Source: Pseudomonadota bacterium
GTDB taxonomy: Bacteria; Bdellovibrionota; UBA1018
Assembly (NCBI GenBank): GCA_027485695.1
Contig: JAIXQO010000002.1
Location: 1 to 64,000 of the forward strand
Reading direction: 5' to 3'
Length of the DNA stretch: 64,000 bases
This document shows positions 35,063-44,376 of the stretch, piece by piece. The notes under the pieces were generated by a model. That model searched no databases. It saw only the letters and a program-made list of their open reading frames with translations, and was not told the origin of the DNA. The position numbers were made by a program, and so were the translations under genes. Each line of letters starts with the position of its first letter. The first letter of the stretch is position 1.

Positions 35063-35662
35063 ATGTTATCACTCATCTCCTATATCGCCCTCACCCTCAC
35101 CTTTAATTCATCTCTTGCGAAGACGATCTCCGTACAGAGCCAATCGAAAAAATGGATCGAACAGAAAGCCTGCGCAACAACTGTTGACCAGAGGATCCAA
35201 GCTCATACCGACCAGATCGAAGAATCCGGGCTGAGCGCCAGCCGAATTGCATTTTTTGACGTGGCACTTCCTGGCTCTCCCGAAGAGTACCAGTCTCTGG
35301 ATTGCCAAGGAGTTTTGATGGTGACCGCCCTGACTCAAGATGAGTCCGAATTTCCGATACAGGCAAAAATCGGCGGCACTAAACTCCGCCTCCTGACCTG
35401 CGCGAAGGAGCCTGCACCCAATAAAAAAATCTCCGCTGCGCTCGGTGCACATCGCATGTCCTGCTTTTTTGCCCTGCCCATTGAACGGATCTTTGAATCT
35501 GGAAAAATCACTCTAGACTGGGAAAAAAATCGAAAAGATCAGTTGATAGCAAAACTCCCATTCACTGCTGACGGCATCACCCGGTGCAAACCAAAAAATC
35601 CGAATTTAGAGCCCGATTTCAAGACAATCGTCCAACGAGAGTACTGCATCAAGCTCCCGTAG
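35063..35662 (+). CDS. secreted protein, unknown
   Basis: 199 residues with a signal peptide ending SSLA/KT near residue 19, six Cys residues in the mature part, and no recognised domain. Lies alone, convergent with the lipoprotein gene at 35795. Probably periplasmic and disulfide-bonded. Confidence 0.6.
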   Translation: MLSLISYIALTLTFNSSLAKTISVQSQSKKWIEQKACATTVDQRIQAHTDQIEESGLSASRIAFFDVALPGSPEEYQSLDCQGVLMVTALTQDESEFPIQAKIGGTKLRLLTCAKEPAPNKKISAALGAHRMSCFFALPIERIFESGKITLDWEKNRKDQLIAKLPFTADGITRCKPKNPNLEPDFKTIVQREYCIKLP

Positions 35663-35715
35663 GGTGCTTCGGGTTCGAAGGGCTTAAATCTTCGGTCAAT
35701 CCGAGAAAAAAGAAA

Positions 35716-35757
35716 GAGGCGAGAAACCCTGGACGTCCAAGTCCTGTTTCTCGCCTT
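35716..35757 (-). terminator. terminator after the 35795 lipoprotein gene
   Basis: GGCGAGAAAC (35718-35727) pairs perfectly with GTTTCTCGCC (35746-35755). On the minus strand a run of TCTTTCTTTTTT follows, so it serves the minus-strand gene. Confidence 0.8.
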
Positions 35758-35794
35758 GCTTCGTACCAACCACGGACGAAGAGAACTTAAAAAA

Positions 35795-36433
35795 CTAACG
35801 ACAGCTGACGAGCGTCTCCGTCACTCGACTCGTCGTGAATTGTTCACCGGATCCGATGAAACGGCCCAAAAAATCGCCATCGGTCGATTTGAACTGGAGG
35901 TCATATACGCGTTCATGGAGTTGATACTCCCGAATCACGTCTTCTGTACCAGAGCACCCGCAATTATAGGTAAACTCCAAACCGGTCGTAGAATTTCCGT
36001 CCGAGTCGGTTCTCGTCACCATCTGCGAACAAAACGAGCAATGCGTGCAGCCCTCGCTCCGCTCCTCTGACCAGGTCCTGAGCGTTCGAACTTGGGATTT
36101 GGCTTGAATCCCAAATGACTGATTCAGTTGGGCGGCCGACGCATCAATCGAATGATTCTTTTCGGAAATCGTCTCGCGCGGGATTACAAACTCGTATTCT
36201 TTGCCTTGCACAGAAATCGTCGCTCGCGGCGATTTGAATCCGTAGATGCCGTAGCTGAGCTGCACCTTCGCGGGCAGGTTACCATTTTCGAAATAGATCG
36301 AACGAGGCTCGGACTGAATCAAAAAGGGCGCTCGAACGCTTAACGTACCTTGGATTTGATCTTTCAAACCGACACAACCTGACATCGCAGACAAACAGAC
36401 AACGAACAAAAACTTAATCACATGGCTCAGCAT
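35795..36433 (-). CDS. lipoprotein with Cys-cluster, unknown
   Basis: 212 residues. Signal and lipobox AMSGC (about residue 20), then a beta-rich body with a Cys-rich loop GCTHCSFCSQ and a later YNCGCSG: five cysteines arranged like a metal or multi-disulfide site. No family recognised. Monocistronic, ended by the terminator at 35716-35757. Confidence 0.62.
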   Translation of the reverse strand: MLSHVIKFLFVVCLSAMSGCVGLKDQIQGTLSVRAPFLIQSEPRSIYFENGNLPAKVQLSYGIYGFKSPRATISVQGKEYEFVIPRETISEKNHSIDASAAQLNQSFGIQAKSQVRTLRTWSEERSEGCTHCSFCSQMVTRTDSDGNSTTGLEFTYNCGCSGTEDVIREYQLHERVYDLQFKSTDGDFLGRFIGSGEQFTTSRVTETLVSCR

Positions 36434-36746
36434 ACTTATGATCCCGCCAACTCAATCGAGCGAGATACTCCTGGAATAAAAAAATTATTGAGTGCTTCGT
36501 CGGCAAGAAAACCGCCGGTAGGCTCACCTCAAGAAGACGATCTCGAGTACGATCGGATACTGCCACCATTTTCATACTTAGTAAACATATAATTAAATAC
36601 TAGTTATCCATTAATTAGATACTGAAATACACAGGGATTTTCAGCAGATAATCGACGTCCACAATCAAGACTTATAAAAAATACCGATGAATCGCGCCTT
36701 TTGTGCAAAAAATCGAATCAAGATGAGAGCACGATTCGTTCACGTT
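36434..36746. other. AT-rich intergenic region, no gene seen
   Basis: About 310 bases upstream of the lipoprotein gene and downstream of the HAD gene, both on the minus strand. Its middle (about 36570-36640) is very AT-rich (TTAAATA, TAATTAG repeats) and probably carries the lipoprotein promoter, but I cannot place -35 and -10 boxes with confidence. Confidence 0.4.
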
Positions 36747-37430
36747 TTATCCCGGAATCTCACCAAATGGATTCAAGCGATTCGCGATTTCTCGCCTAAG
36801 CTCGGCTAAATTCCTGAATTGGTGTACTTGAAAACCCAGTCCGCGAGCCGTCCTCACATTCTCGGGCGAGTCGTCGATGTAGAGAATTTTTTCCGGGGGC
36901 AACGATAGCTGCTGCAGCGCCAAGCGATAGATTTCAAATCCCGGTTTCGAATAACCGACCGATGAAGAGTTCAAGACCTGATCAAACGAACGGCGGATAT
37001 CGAGCTCCGTGAGATCCGTATCTAGACGATTCGTCGCGTTCGTCAGAAGCAGAAGTGGGCCGAGTTTCTTGAGTTTCTTGATTTCGTTCAGCACTTCGAA
37101 ATCCACGATTCCTGCAAACCTAGACCAGTCCCGCACGGCGCTCTCCACATCTACATCCGGAAAAAGCGCCCTCAATCGACTCTCAACCGCCGCGCGCCAG
37201 GCGCCATCTGATATTGCTCCAATCAACGCCTGCTGAATGGGAGACGAGAAAAACGCAACCTGTGAAAGCGCGCCGTCCGGAAGGCCGTATCGACCTTCGA
37301 TCGCGCGGTTGCGGGACTCGGGAAAATTCCTGATCACTCCATCCAAATCTGTGATGGTCGCCTCAATCACCAACAATCGGGCGGGTTTCCAGCCAGGAGA
37401 GTTTTCAAACTCGCTCATCGAATCACTCAT
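36747..37430 (-). CDS. HAD-superfamily hydrolase
   Basis: 227-residue cytoplasmic phosphatase-type enzyme. Motif I is TDLDGV (nucleophile Asp28, acid Asp30), motif II LLLTNAT, motif III Lys in GYSKPG and motif IV YIDDSPENV. The helical cap between motifs I and II points to subfamily IA. Substrate unknown. It lies 9 bases upstream of the NlpD-like gene's stop on the same strand but is the downstream gene in transcription. Confidence 0.88.
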   Translation of the reverse strand: MSDSMSEFENSPGWKPARLLVIEATITDLDGVIRNFPESRNRAIEGRYGLPDGALSQVAFFSSPIQQALIGAISDGAWRAAVESRLRALFPDVDVESAVRDWSRFAGIVDFEVLNEIKKLKKLGPLLLLTNATNRLDTDLTELDIRRSFDQVLNSSSVGYSKPGFEIYRLALQQLSLPPEKILYIDDSPENVRTARGLGFQVHQFRNLAELRREIANRLNPFGEIPG

Positions 37431-37439
37431 CGACTGGGG

Positions 37440-38255
37440 CTAGCGCCGTGAATTCCGAGCATGCTCAGCGCGCCTGCTCTCGCCATCGCGAACGATCCGT
37501 CGTCTCGTCACACGAGAACTCTGAGAAGTACGAGCACCGTCACCTCGCACCAGTCGCTTGGTCCGGCGACCCGCTGCACGAGGCGTATCAGAAGCCGGTT
37601 CGCGTGCAACCTCGATGCGTCTCGATTTTTGCCTCGATTTGCGGCTGGCGACTCGGGATTTCCGCTCACCGATCGGATTCGCTCCGATCGAGGGCATGAC
37701 GGCAACGGGATCCAGAGCGAGCGTACCTTTGCGTACTTCGAAATGAACGTGAGGACCGCTAGACCGACCGGTATTGCCAGAGAGTGCAATCAATTGGCCA
37801 CCATCCACTCGAGCGCCTTTTTTCACTAATAGTTTGTCGTTATGAGCATAGACCGTCGAAAGCTCGTCCTCATGGCGAATGACGACCATCTTGCCGTAGC
37901 CACGGATGCGATCGCTCGAGTAGAGAACGACTCCGGGACCAACCGCATAGACGGGCGTTTTTCGGGACGCGCGAAGGTCTACACCGTCATGATGGTCTGA
38001 ACCGCGATAGCCGTAGCTTGAGGTCAGCTGGCTGTCACGGAGAGGCCAATTCCAAGACTGCGTTTTCGAACGTATGTTCTGCACTTGGCGAGTACTCAGT
38101 TCACCCACGTCATCCGTGCCGCGCTCGCGGTACGAGTAGCCCGAACTTGCATCCGACGAACGCGAATCGCGCCGCTTCCCCGACGACGCACAACCGCCCG
38201 AGACCAAGAGCCCCAGGGCGAGAGCGGCGATGCCGGTGAAACGAACTCTCGTCAT
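37440..38255 (-). CDS. NlpD-like M23 peptidase lipoprotein
   Basis: 271 residues. Lipobox LVSGGC near residue 22; M23 (LytM) domain at about 70-190 with zinc motifs H89-x3-D93 and H169-V-H171, both intact, so it could be an active peptidoglycan endopeptidase, unlike E. coli NlpD. A long Arg/Ser-rich basic tail (about 195-271) follows. ATG 38255 overlaps the surE stop (ATGA), echoing the surE-pcm-nlpD arrangement of proteobacteria. Confidence 0.85.
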   Translation of the reverse strand: MTRVRFTGIAALALGLLVSGGCASSGKRRDSRSSDASSGYSYRERGTDDVGELSTRQVQNIRSKTQSWNWPLRDSQLTSSYGYRGSDHHDGVDLRASRKTPVYAVGPGVVLYSSDRIRGYGKMVVIRHEDELSTVYAHNDKLLVKKGARVDGGQLIALSGNTGRSSGPHVHFEVRKGTLALDPVAVMPSIGANPIGERKSRVASRKSRQKSRRIEVAREPASDTPRAAGRRTKRLVRGDGARTSQSSRVTRRRIVRDGESRRAEHARNSRR

Positions 38256-39046
38256 TTCAGTGAGACCTGCCCATCTACGTGCTCTAAGCAACTTGCCAAG
38301 AGCGCATGGTGAGTCGTATCGAGCGTCAGCGGAGTGATCGCCGCGTATCCGGAGTTTACCACGTCGCAATCCGTGCCGACCTCCTTGCGGAAGCCCAGGT
38401 ATTCACCGCCGACCCAGAAATAATCACGACCGCGGTGATCGCGGCGTTTCAGGATCTTACTCGAATAGTGACGGAAGCCCTGTCTAGCGAATGTGATGCC
38501 TTTGAGCTTCTTGTAGGGAAGATCCGGCACGTTGATGTTGATGATTGTTTGTGGAGGAACGATGAGATCTTTTTTGTTCTTTTGAAAGAATTGAATCACT
38601 TTAACCGCGGTTTTAGCGGCCGACTCGTAATTCTGTTCTTTTTCAGGAGGCGGACGTTTGAAATCGATCGCGAGACTCACTGCGAACGACGGAATACCCA
38701 TCATCGCCGCTTCTCGGGCTGCGGAAACCGTGCCGGAGTAATAAACGTCCTGACCGAGGTTCGCGCCTCGATTGATCCCGGAAACCACCAGATCGGGTTT
38801 TTTATTTTTAAAAATCTCAGACACGCCAATGTGAATGCAATCCGCCGGAGAGCCACTGACTCCGTACATATTCTCGGACATTTTTAAAATCCGAAGCGGC
38901 TTATGAAGCGTGAGACTGTGACCAGTCGTACTTTTTTCTTCGAGCGGCGCAACCGTGATCACTTCTCCCAATTTTTGAAGCGATTTGACGAGCGCGTGGA
39001 TTCCATGAGCGTGAACACTATCATCATTACAAACGAGAATTCGCAT
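38252..39046 (-). CDS. surE: 5'/3'-nucleotidase SurE
   Basis: 264-residue metal-dependent phosphatase acting on nucleoside monophosphates. Metal site NDDS at residues 7-10, and VVSGINRGANLG is intact. Overlaps the M23 lipoprotein gene by four bases; the two are translationally coupled. Confidence 0.95.
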   Translation of the reverse strand: MRILVCNDDSVHAHGIHALVKSLQKLGEVITVAPLEEKSTTGHSLTLHKPLRILKMSENMYGVSGSPADCIHIGVSEIFKNKKPDLVVSGINRGANLGQDVYYSGTVSAAREAAMMGIPSFAVSLAIDFKRPPPEKEQNYESAAKTAVKVIQFFQKNKKDLIVPPQTIININVPDLPYKKLKGITFARQGFRHYSSKILKRRDHRGRDYFWVGGEYLGFRKEVGTDCDVVNSGYAAITPLTLDTTHHALLASCLEHVDGQVSLK

Positions 39047-39126
39047 GTTCCTAGTTTAAAGGACACCTCTCAACATGCACCAGTAGGCAGATTTTACCCG
39101 CCTCCGTCAGAAATCTGATAGCCACC

Positions 39127-39870
39127 TCAGTATCCGCGCAGAAGCGGATCCCGAAGCGCTGCCTTGGTCTCGATCGCACGGTTACGAGCTTCGCCCTCGG
39201 GCGTATTCACGCTCGTGTAAACGCAGGACTCGCCCCGTTTTTCCAGTTCCTGACAAACCGTCGTGATGATCGTATTGGCGAGGAAGATCGAGGTCAGGGA
39301 CGAAAGCGGGCCCGCTTTGGAACCACCGGGAGTCATCTCGATGGCTGCATCCCCTCGTACACCCCGGATATCAATCGCGATGTCGCAAACTTCGTAGAGC
39401 TTCTTGCCGCTCGAATGCCGGGCCGGAACATTCTGGGAGTGATTGAGACTCGAGAACGCGACCGTCTTGAGTCCCATCGACTTGGCCAAAATCGCGAAAT
39501 CGACCACCGCCGAATTCACTCCACTCTGAGAAAAAATCCAGACCCAGTCTCCCACCTTGGGCTCCGCGCGCTTGAGGATCACGTTTGCGATCTCCGGAGT
39601 CCGCTCCAACACTCGAACCACGGGAGGCCCTGCCGTAGGCATCAAGAAGTCCGCAAAAAGCGGAATCACAAAACTTGCCCCGCCTGCCCGGTGATAGAGC
39701 TCCATCGGAAACATCGATGAGTGCCCACTCCCAAACGCATAGAGTAACGATCCACCCGCGATCGACTCGATCATTTGGCCGGATAATTTCTCCATCACCG
39801 CGCGATTGGCGGAAAGGGCGTCCTTGAGGTTATCGATCGCAATTTCTGGATACTGAGTCAACTCGGCCAT
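39127..39870 (-). CDS. SIS-domain protein (UPF0309-like)
   Basis: 247 residues with the SIS sugar-isomerase phosphate-binding pattern AFGSGHSSMF near residue 45 and FSQSGVNSAVVD at about 115. Members bind phosphosugars. No partner kinase or PTS gene is nearby, so the ligand is unknown. Monocistronic. Confidence 0.85.
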   Translation of the reverse strand: MAELTQYPEIAIDNLKDALSANRAVMEKLSGQMIESIAGGSLLYAFGSGHSSMFPMELYHRAGGASFVIPLFADFLMPTAGPPVVRVLERTPEIANVILKRAEPKVGDWVWIFSQSGVNSAVVDFAILAKSMGLKTVAFSSLNHSQNVPARHSSGKKLYEVCDIAIDIRGVRGDAAIEMTPGGSKAGPLSSLTSIFLANTIITTVCQELEKRGESCVYTSVNTPEGEARNRAIETKAALRDPLLRGY

Positions 39871-39915
39871 CGGAAATCCATTCCTCGTGAGAAGTGAGTA
39901 ACGGCACTCACTCCA

Positions 39916-42321
39916 TTAGTTATTCAAACCACCAAACGAAGATCCATCGAGGTTGATGCCCCATTGAAAGCCGTAGGAGCTACAACCGTTTTTCTCCGGA
40001 CAAAAAAGTCGCAACTGATGAAACAAAAACAAGCGCCAGCACTGCGATGGACTCTGAAACGTGAGATTGCTATCCACGCTGAGCCACCGACTATTGAGCA
40101 TATCGTAAGACGCACTCAACTGCGGCATGACAAAATCATTCAACGAGTAAGTAACCTTGCCGCTCACGTTCTGGTTTTGGCTGCCGAAGTTCGAACGATT
40201 GTGCGAGTACGCAACACCAAAACTACGCTCGTACGTCATGAGCGGAATGCTCGATCCGGACTCAAATAGATAGCGAGCGCTCGCCGTCAAAACGTGACGA
40301 CTCTTGTTCTCGTCGATCGGCTGGTAAGGAATGTAGTAATAATCGAAAAATCCGCCCACGTCGTCGTAGTTGAAGTTCATCAAACTATAGAAACGCGACA
40401 AAGGACGTTTCTCGGGTTTGTCCTTGTAGATCTCACGGAAGTTGAACGATTGTCCCGCCGACCAATCGAGTGAACGAACATACTGCCCGGTCGCGTACTT
40501 CGTACCGCCGGGCGTGCTCTGCTTCCGGATCAACTGCGAGTTGAAACCGTAAGAAATGGAGTTTCCTTGGGGTGCGAAATAGTTCGCGTTCGTGAAGTTC
40601 GAATCGAGCGGAACGATGTCGTAGTTATCGAACTGATAACCAGTGAACCCGTTGTTCTGGGCATAACCGAGCTGAGAAATAAACGGATGATTCGGCTCGC
40701 GACGATACGGGATCAGCGAATAAGAGAGTATCGGGCGGATGAGATGCTTCATCTTCGGATACTTGGGATTATCCATATCGTAAACGCGCTCGAACTGGGT
40801 CGAAAGATCGAGCTGTGTCTGGAGATAACCTCGCGAAAGCCGGGGCGCCACCTCTGGTGAGAACTGCTGAAACTGATAGAGGTACTGCAGGTACTGAGCA
40901 CTCGACTGAACTTCCATCACATCGAAGAGACGAAAACTACGGCTCAACCGCGGATTGAGCGTTACACGGGTGGCCTCGCGAATCGGATCCTTGCCCACTT
41001 GGTAAGGTGAATTTGGAGCGCGGGGTTTTTTATCCTGCTCCTCACCATACATATCGGCATCATAGGGCCCATTGCCCCGCTGAAACCTTGCAACTCCTAA
41101 AGAAACGGATCCATAGATTCCGCCAAACAGTTCCTGCGAAGTGGTGTTCAAGAAACCTTGAGGCAACACCTGCACGACGCTGTTATCAAACACTCGCGGA
41201 TCTTGAACGGGTACCGAATCATTCCCGAGCGTCATCAAATTTCGATAACGCCTCATCGTGACGTAGGCATTCCAACGATCATTGGATTTCAGAAAGGTCA
41301 GGTCCGAAGGGAGCGCGGCTGAACCGACGAGCTCTCCTTTGGGATCCAGGATCGTCATGTCGTTTGGAAAAAGCGATGGATACCAAGAGTCGGAAACGTT
41401 CGTCACGCGAAGGCGTTCTTCGATCCCAAACGGCAGCGATTGTCGCTGCCGAACAAATAGCGAGAAACGTCGCGAAGAGATCTCCTCGTTCGAGAGCCAG
41501 CCACCGCGAGCGAGCGAGTCACGGAAACGGCGATCCGTGAGCGAGAAGTAATTGATCTGGGCATCCCCGGATCCCAAGTTGTAGCGCCCTTCGGCTTCGA
41601 GGCGATTGCCTCGGCCACCAAAAACGCCGTACCCGATCGTCGCGTCCATACTCCGGTTGATCGCCCAGAAAAACGGTTGCACGAAATTAGTACCGAATGC
41701 CGTGAAACCAAAACGCGGAATCAAAAGACCGGTCTGACGCTTGGTCTTGATCGGTACGATCATGTAGGGAATCCAAAAGCTCGGCGCATCGCCGATCTTC
41801 ATAGTCACACTCGACATGAACGCGTAGCCCTCGATCTCGAGGTCGACATCATTCGCTAGCAAACTCCAACTCCTCGGACAGTCCTTACAGGTCGTGTACT
41901 CCCCGCGATGGGTTTGAAACCGATCCGGTCCGAGCTTATTGATCCGTTCACCCGTGAGCGTGATTTGATTGGTGCTGACCCGTCCGCGAATGATCGATCC
42001 CGTGCGCGTCTCAAGATTGAAATGCATCTCGTCTGCTTGAATCAGCGCATTCGAGCTCACGTAATTGACGTTTCCATAGGCGGAGACGAGCTTAGTTTCT
42101 AAATCAATGTAAACGTTATCGGCATAAAGCGACTCGCCCGACTGGTGGAGAGCGGCCGAACCATGCAGCTCGCAACGATTGGCCTTGCGGTCACACTTGG
42201 TTTTTTGGGCAGACCAATGGATCGGGTTCTCTTCGGCGGCATGCGCGAGAGTGAGCGAAAAGATTCCCGATACTGCTAGGAAGAAAAAAATTAAAATTGG
42301 ATGGATTCGGGAAAGCGACAC
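39916..42321 (-). CDS. lptD: LPS-assembly protein LptD
   Basis: 801-residue outer-membrane barrel that inserts LPS. Signal peptide to about residue 28, OstA/LptA-like jellyroll (about 45-160), then a large beta-barrel. Its start overlaps the accD stop by 31 bases. Partner LptE is at 59620-60237. Essential in Gram-negatives with LPS. Confidence 0.93.
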   Translation of the reverse strand: MSLSRIHPILIFFFLAVSGIFSLTLAHAAEENPIHWSAQKTKCDRKANRCELHGSAALHQSGESLYADNVYIDLETKLVSAYGNVNYVSSNALIQADEMHFNLETRTGSIIRGRVSTNQITLTGERINKLGPDRFQTHRGEYTTCKDCPRSWSLLANDVDLEIEGYAFMSSVTMKIGDAPSFWIPYMIVPIKTKRQTGLLIPRFGFTAFGTNFVQPFFWAINRSMDATIGYGVFGGRGNRLEAEGRYNLGSGDAQINYFSLTDRRFRDSLARGGWLSNEEISSRRFSLFVRQRQSLPFGIEERLRVTNVSDSWYPSLFPNDMTILDPKGELVGSAALPSDLTFLKSNDRWNAYVTMRRYRNLMTLGNDSVPVQDPRVFDNSVVQVLPQGFLNTTSQELFGGIYGSVSLGVARFQRGNGPYDADMYGEEQDKKPRAPNSPYQVGKDPIREATRVTLNPRLSRSFRLFDVMEVQSSAQYLQYLYQFQQFSPEVAPRLSRGYLQTQLDLSTQFERVYDMDNPKYPKMKHLIRPILSYSLIPYRREPNHPFISQLGYAQNNGFTGYQFDNYDIVPLDSNFTNANYFAPQGNSISYGFNSQLIRKQSTPGGTKYATGQYVRSLDWSAGQSFNFREIYKDKPEKRPLSRFYSLMNFNYDDVGGFFDYYYIPYQPIDENKSRHVLTASARYLFESGSSIPLMTYERSFGVAYSHNRSNFGSQNQNVSGKVTYSLNDFVMPQLSASYDMLNSRWLSVDSNLTFQSPSQCWRLFLFHQLRLFCPEKNGCSSYGFQWGINLDGSSFGGLNN

Positions 42322-43181
42322 GTGTGCTTACCTAATCTCCAAAGCGCGCGGGTGCACTCCTGCTTTAAGTCCTTGCGATGAATGACGCGGTCGAGGAATC
42401 CATGCCGTAACAGGAACTCGCTACGTTGCGCATCCTTGGGGAGCTGCTGACGGATCGTCTGGCTGATCACGCGCGGACCAGCGAAACCGATCAGTGCCCC
42501 GGGTTCTGCGAAAATCACATCCCCTAAGGTTGCAAAACTGGCGGCAACCCCCCCGGTCGTCGGGTCGGTGAGAAGAGTGAGAACCGGAATTCTTTCCTGA
42601 CGGCAACGCTCGATCAACGACGAGGTTTTCGCCATCTGAAGCAAGGAGAAAATCCCCTCTTGCATGCGAGCTCCACCGCTTGCGGTAATCAAGATCGCCG
42701 GACAGCGTTTTTGAATCGCACGCTCCAAAACGCGGGTGATCTTCTCGCCGACGACGGTTCCCATGCTTCCGCCCATGAACTGGAATTCAAAAATGCCGTA
42801 AACGACGGGCATTCCGTGCATTTTTGCATCACCAGCGCGAAGCGCATCGAATGCGTCCATTTTAGCGGCTACTTCTTGAAGGCGTGTCCGGTATGCTTTG
42901 ACGTCTTCGAATCCGAGCGGATCTTCGGAACGGCAATCGCTACCCCACTCTTCAATGCTGCCTTCGTCGAAAAGCTGCGCCATGCGAGTCGAAGCATTCA
43001 CCCGGAAGTGGTGCTGACAATGCATGCAGACTTTGAGGTTTTCTTCTAGTGGGCGTGTCTGAAGGATCTCGCTGCACGACGGGCACTTGATCCAAAGGCC
43101 TTCGGGTACACGCGAAGCGCGATCGTTGGGTACGACGACGCTTTTGATCTTGGGAGTTTTAAGATTATCGAACCATGCCAT
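42291..43181 (-). CDS. accD: acetyl-CoA carboxylase carboxyltransferase subunit beta
   Basis: 296-residue beta subunit of the carboxyltransferase that makes malonyl-CoA. N-terminal zinc ribbon CPSC...CMHC at about residues 31-56, then the crotonase-like core with SASGGARMQEG and GFAGPRVISQTI. ATG 43181 gives the normal MAWFDN start; an upstream Met at 43208 lies outside the family. Overlaps lptD at its 3' end. Confidence 0.94.
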   Translation of the reverse strand: MAWFDNLKTPKIKSVVVPNDRASRVPEGLWIKCPSCSEILQTRPLEENLKVCMHCQHHFRVNASTRMAQLFDEGSIEEWGSDCRSEDPLGFEDVKAYRTRLQEVAAKMDAFDALRAGDAKMHGMPVVYGIFEFQFMGGSMGTVVGEKITRVLERAIQKRCPAILITASGGARMQEGIFSLLQMAKTSSLIERCRQERIPVLTLLTDPTTGGVAASFATLGDVIFAEPGALIGFAGPRVISQTIRQQLPKDAQRSEFLLRHGFLDRVIHRKDLKQECTRALWRLGKHTCRFPESIQF

Positions 43182-43240
43182 TTGACTGAGCCCCGGTGCG
43201 CACCGCACCCGATTCCTGAGAATCTATGAATATTTATGGA

Positions 43241-44167
43241 TCAGAGGCTATCAATGGAGGCCGGGAGCCGCAACTGTGTTGTCGAGGTGCTCCAAATTTC
43301 CTGAAACTCGCGTGACGCTTCGCGAAATCCCTCTACCGCAAGAGGATCGAACTGCTCACCTGCCTGCGAGAGAATGGTTGAAATCGCTTGCTCCACCGGA
43401 AGCGCTTCGCGGTATGGGCGCGTGCTTGTCATCGCATCAAACGTATCGGCGATTGCTACGACGCGAGAACCCCAGGGGATCTCATCGCCTTGAAGTCCGT
43501 GAGCATAACCATCGCCATCGTAACGCTCGTGATGATGCCTCAAAATCTCCGCTACGCTATAGAGACTCGGTAAACAACTCACGATCTCAAAACCCCATTC
43601 TGTATGGGCGCGCATCTCCTGCCACTCCGCCTGACTGAGCGACGACGTCTTGCGAAGCACACGATCAGAAACTCCCACTTTGCCCAGATCATGCAACAAG
43701 CCCGCGAGCGCGACATCACGGCGAACAGACTCGGATGCGCCGAGCGCTCTCGCCAAAGCATCACAGTAGAGCGTCACGCGTTTCGTGTGACCACTCGTGT
43801 ACTGATCGCGAACGCCCAAGGTTTTCGAGAGCGCTAGCACCGCATGCTCCGTCGTGAAACGCGATGCCATCCGCAGCGCCAGATTTTCGATTTGAAGTTC
43901 TAAGATCGGTTTCCAAGCCCGAAGCTCGGCTCGACGTACATCCGTTAGGTGCACGTTCGCAAGCACGGCACGTTCCAGCGATTCGACTGCGCTGAGCGCC
44001 GCCGTGACCGGGTCATTTGCTTTTGCAACAACTGGCAAGCTCGGTTGCGCGGGCAATGCATCCACCATCAAATCGTGCAAGGCAGACTCGAACTCAGACC
44101 AATCCCGCGCCGCGCGAAATGATTCCATCCATAGATTTCGCGTTGAATTCTGTGTTCCGGCATCCAT
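43241..44167 (-). CDS. HD-GYP-family protein with GYA variant
   Basis: 308 residues. The C-terminal half is an HD-GYP c-di-GMP phosphodiesterase domain: catalytic HD in GLLHDLGKVGV, and HHERYDGDGYAHGL where the consensus has GYP. The Pro is replaced by Ala, so the name motif is altered though the metal ligands remain. The N-terminal half (about 1-120) is helical and unlike a known sensor. No signal peptide, so cytoplasmic. It may lower the c-di-GMP that the riboswitch RNA senses. Monocistronic. Confidence 0.85.
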   Translation of the reverse strand: MDAGTQNSTRNLWMESFRAARDWSEFESALHDLMVDALPAQPSLPVVAKANDPVTAALSAVESLERAVLANVHLTDVRRAELRAWKPILELQIENLALRMASRFTTEHAVLALSKTLGVRDQYTSGHTKRVTLYCDALARALGASESVRRDVALAGLLHDLGKVGVSDRVLRKTSSLSQAEWQEMRAHTEWGFEIVSCLPSLYSVAEILRHHHERYDGDGYAHGLQGDEIPWGSRVVAIADTFDAMTSTRPYREALPVEQAISTILSQAGEQFDPLAVEGFREASREFQEIWSTSTTQLRLPASIDSL

Positions 44168-44244
44168 TCCAGATCACTCCTCAATTAAAAATCGAAGTTT
44201 ATTTGTGTTGAAGCAAAAGCGGCGTGAGATTCACGAGAGAATAA

Positions 44245-44290
44245 AAAAAACCCCAGCAGACGGTCATCCTAACCCTGCTGAGGCTTGAGC
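44245..44290 (-). terminator. terminator after rsmI
   Basis: On the minus strand CCTCAGCAG pairs with CTGCTGGGG (one G-T pair) across a short loop, followed by eight T. Ends the rsmI transcript. Confidence 0.85.
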
Positions 44291-44376
44291 TAATTACCTA
44301 CTTTTACCGGAAACCCTTCCCTGGATTCCCACCACAACCACATCTTTAAGTCTACGTAGGTTTCCGCTCTCGTCAA

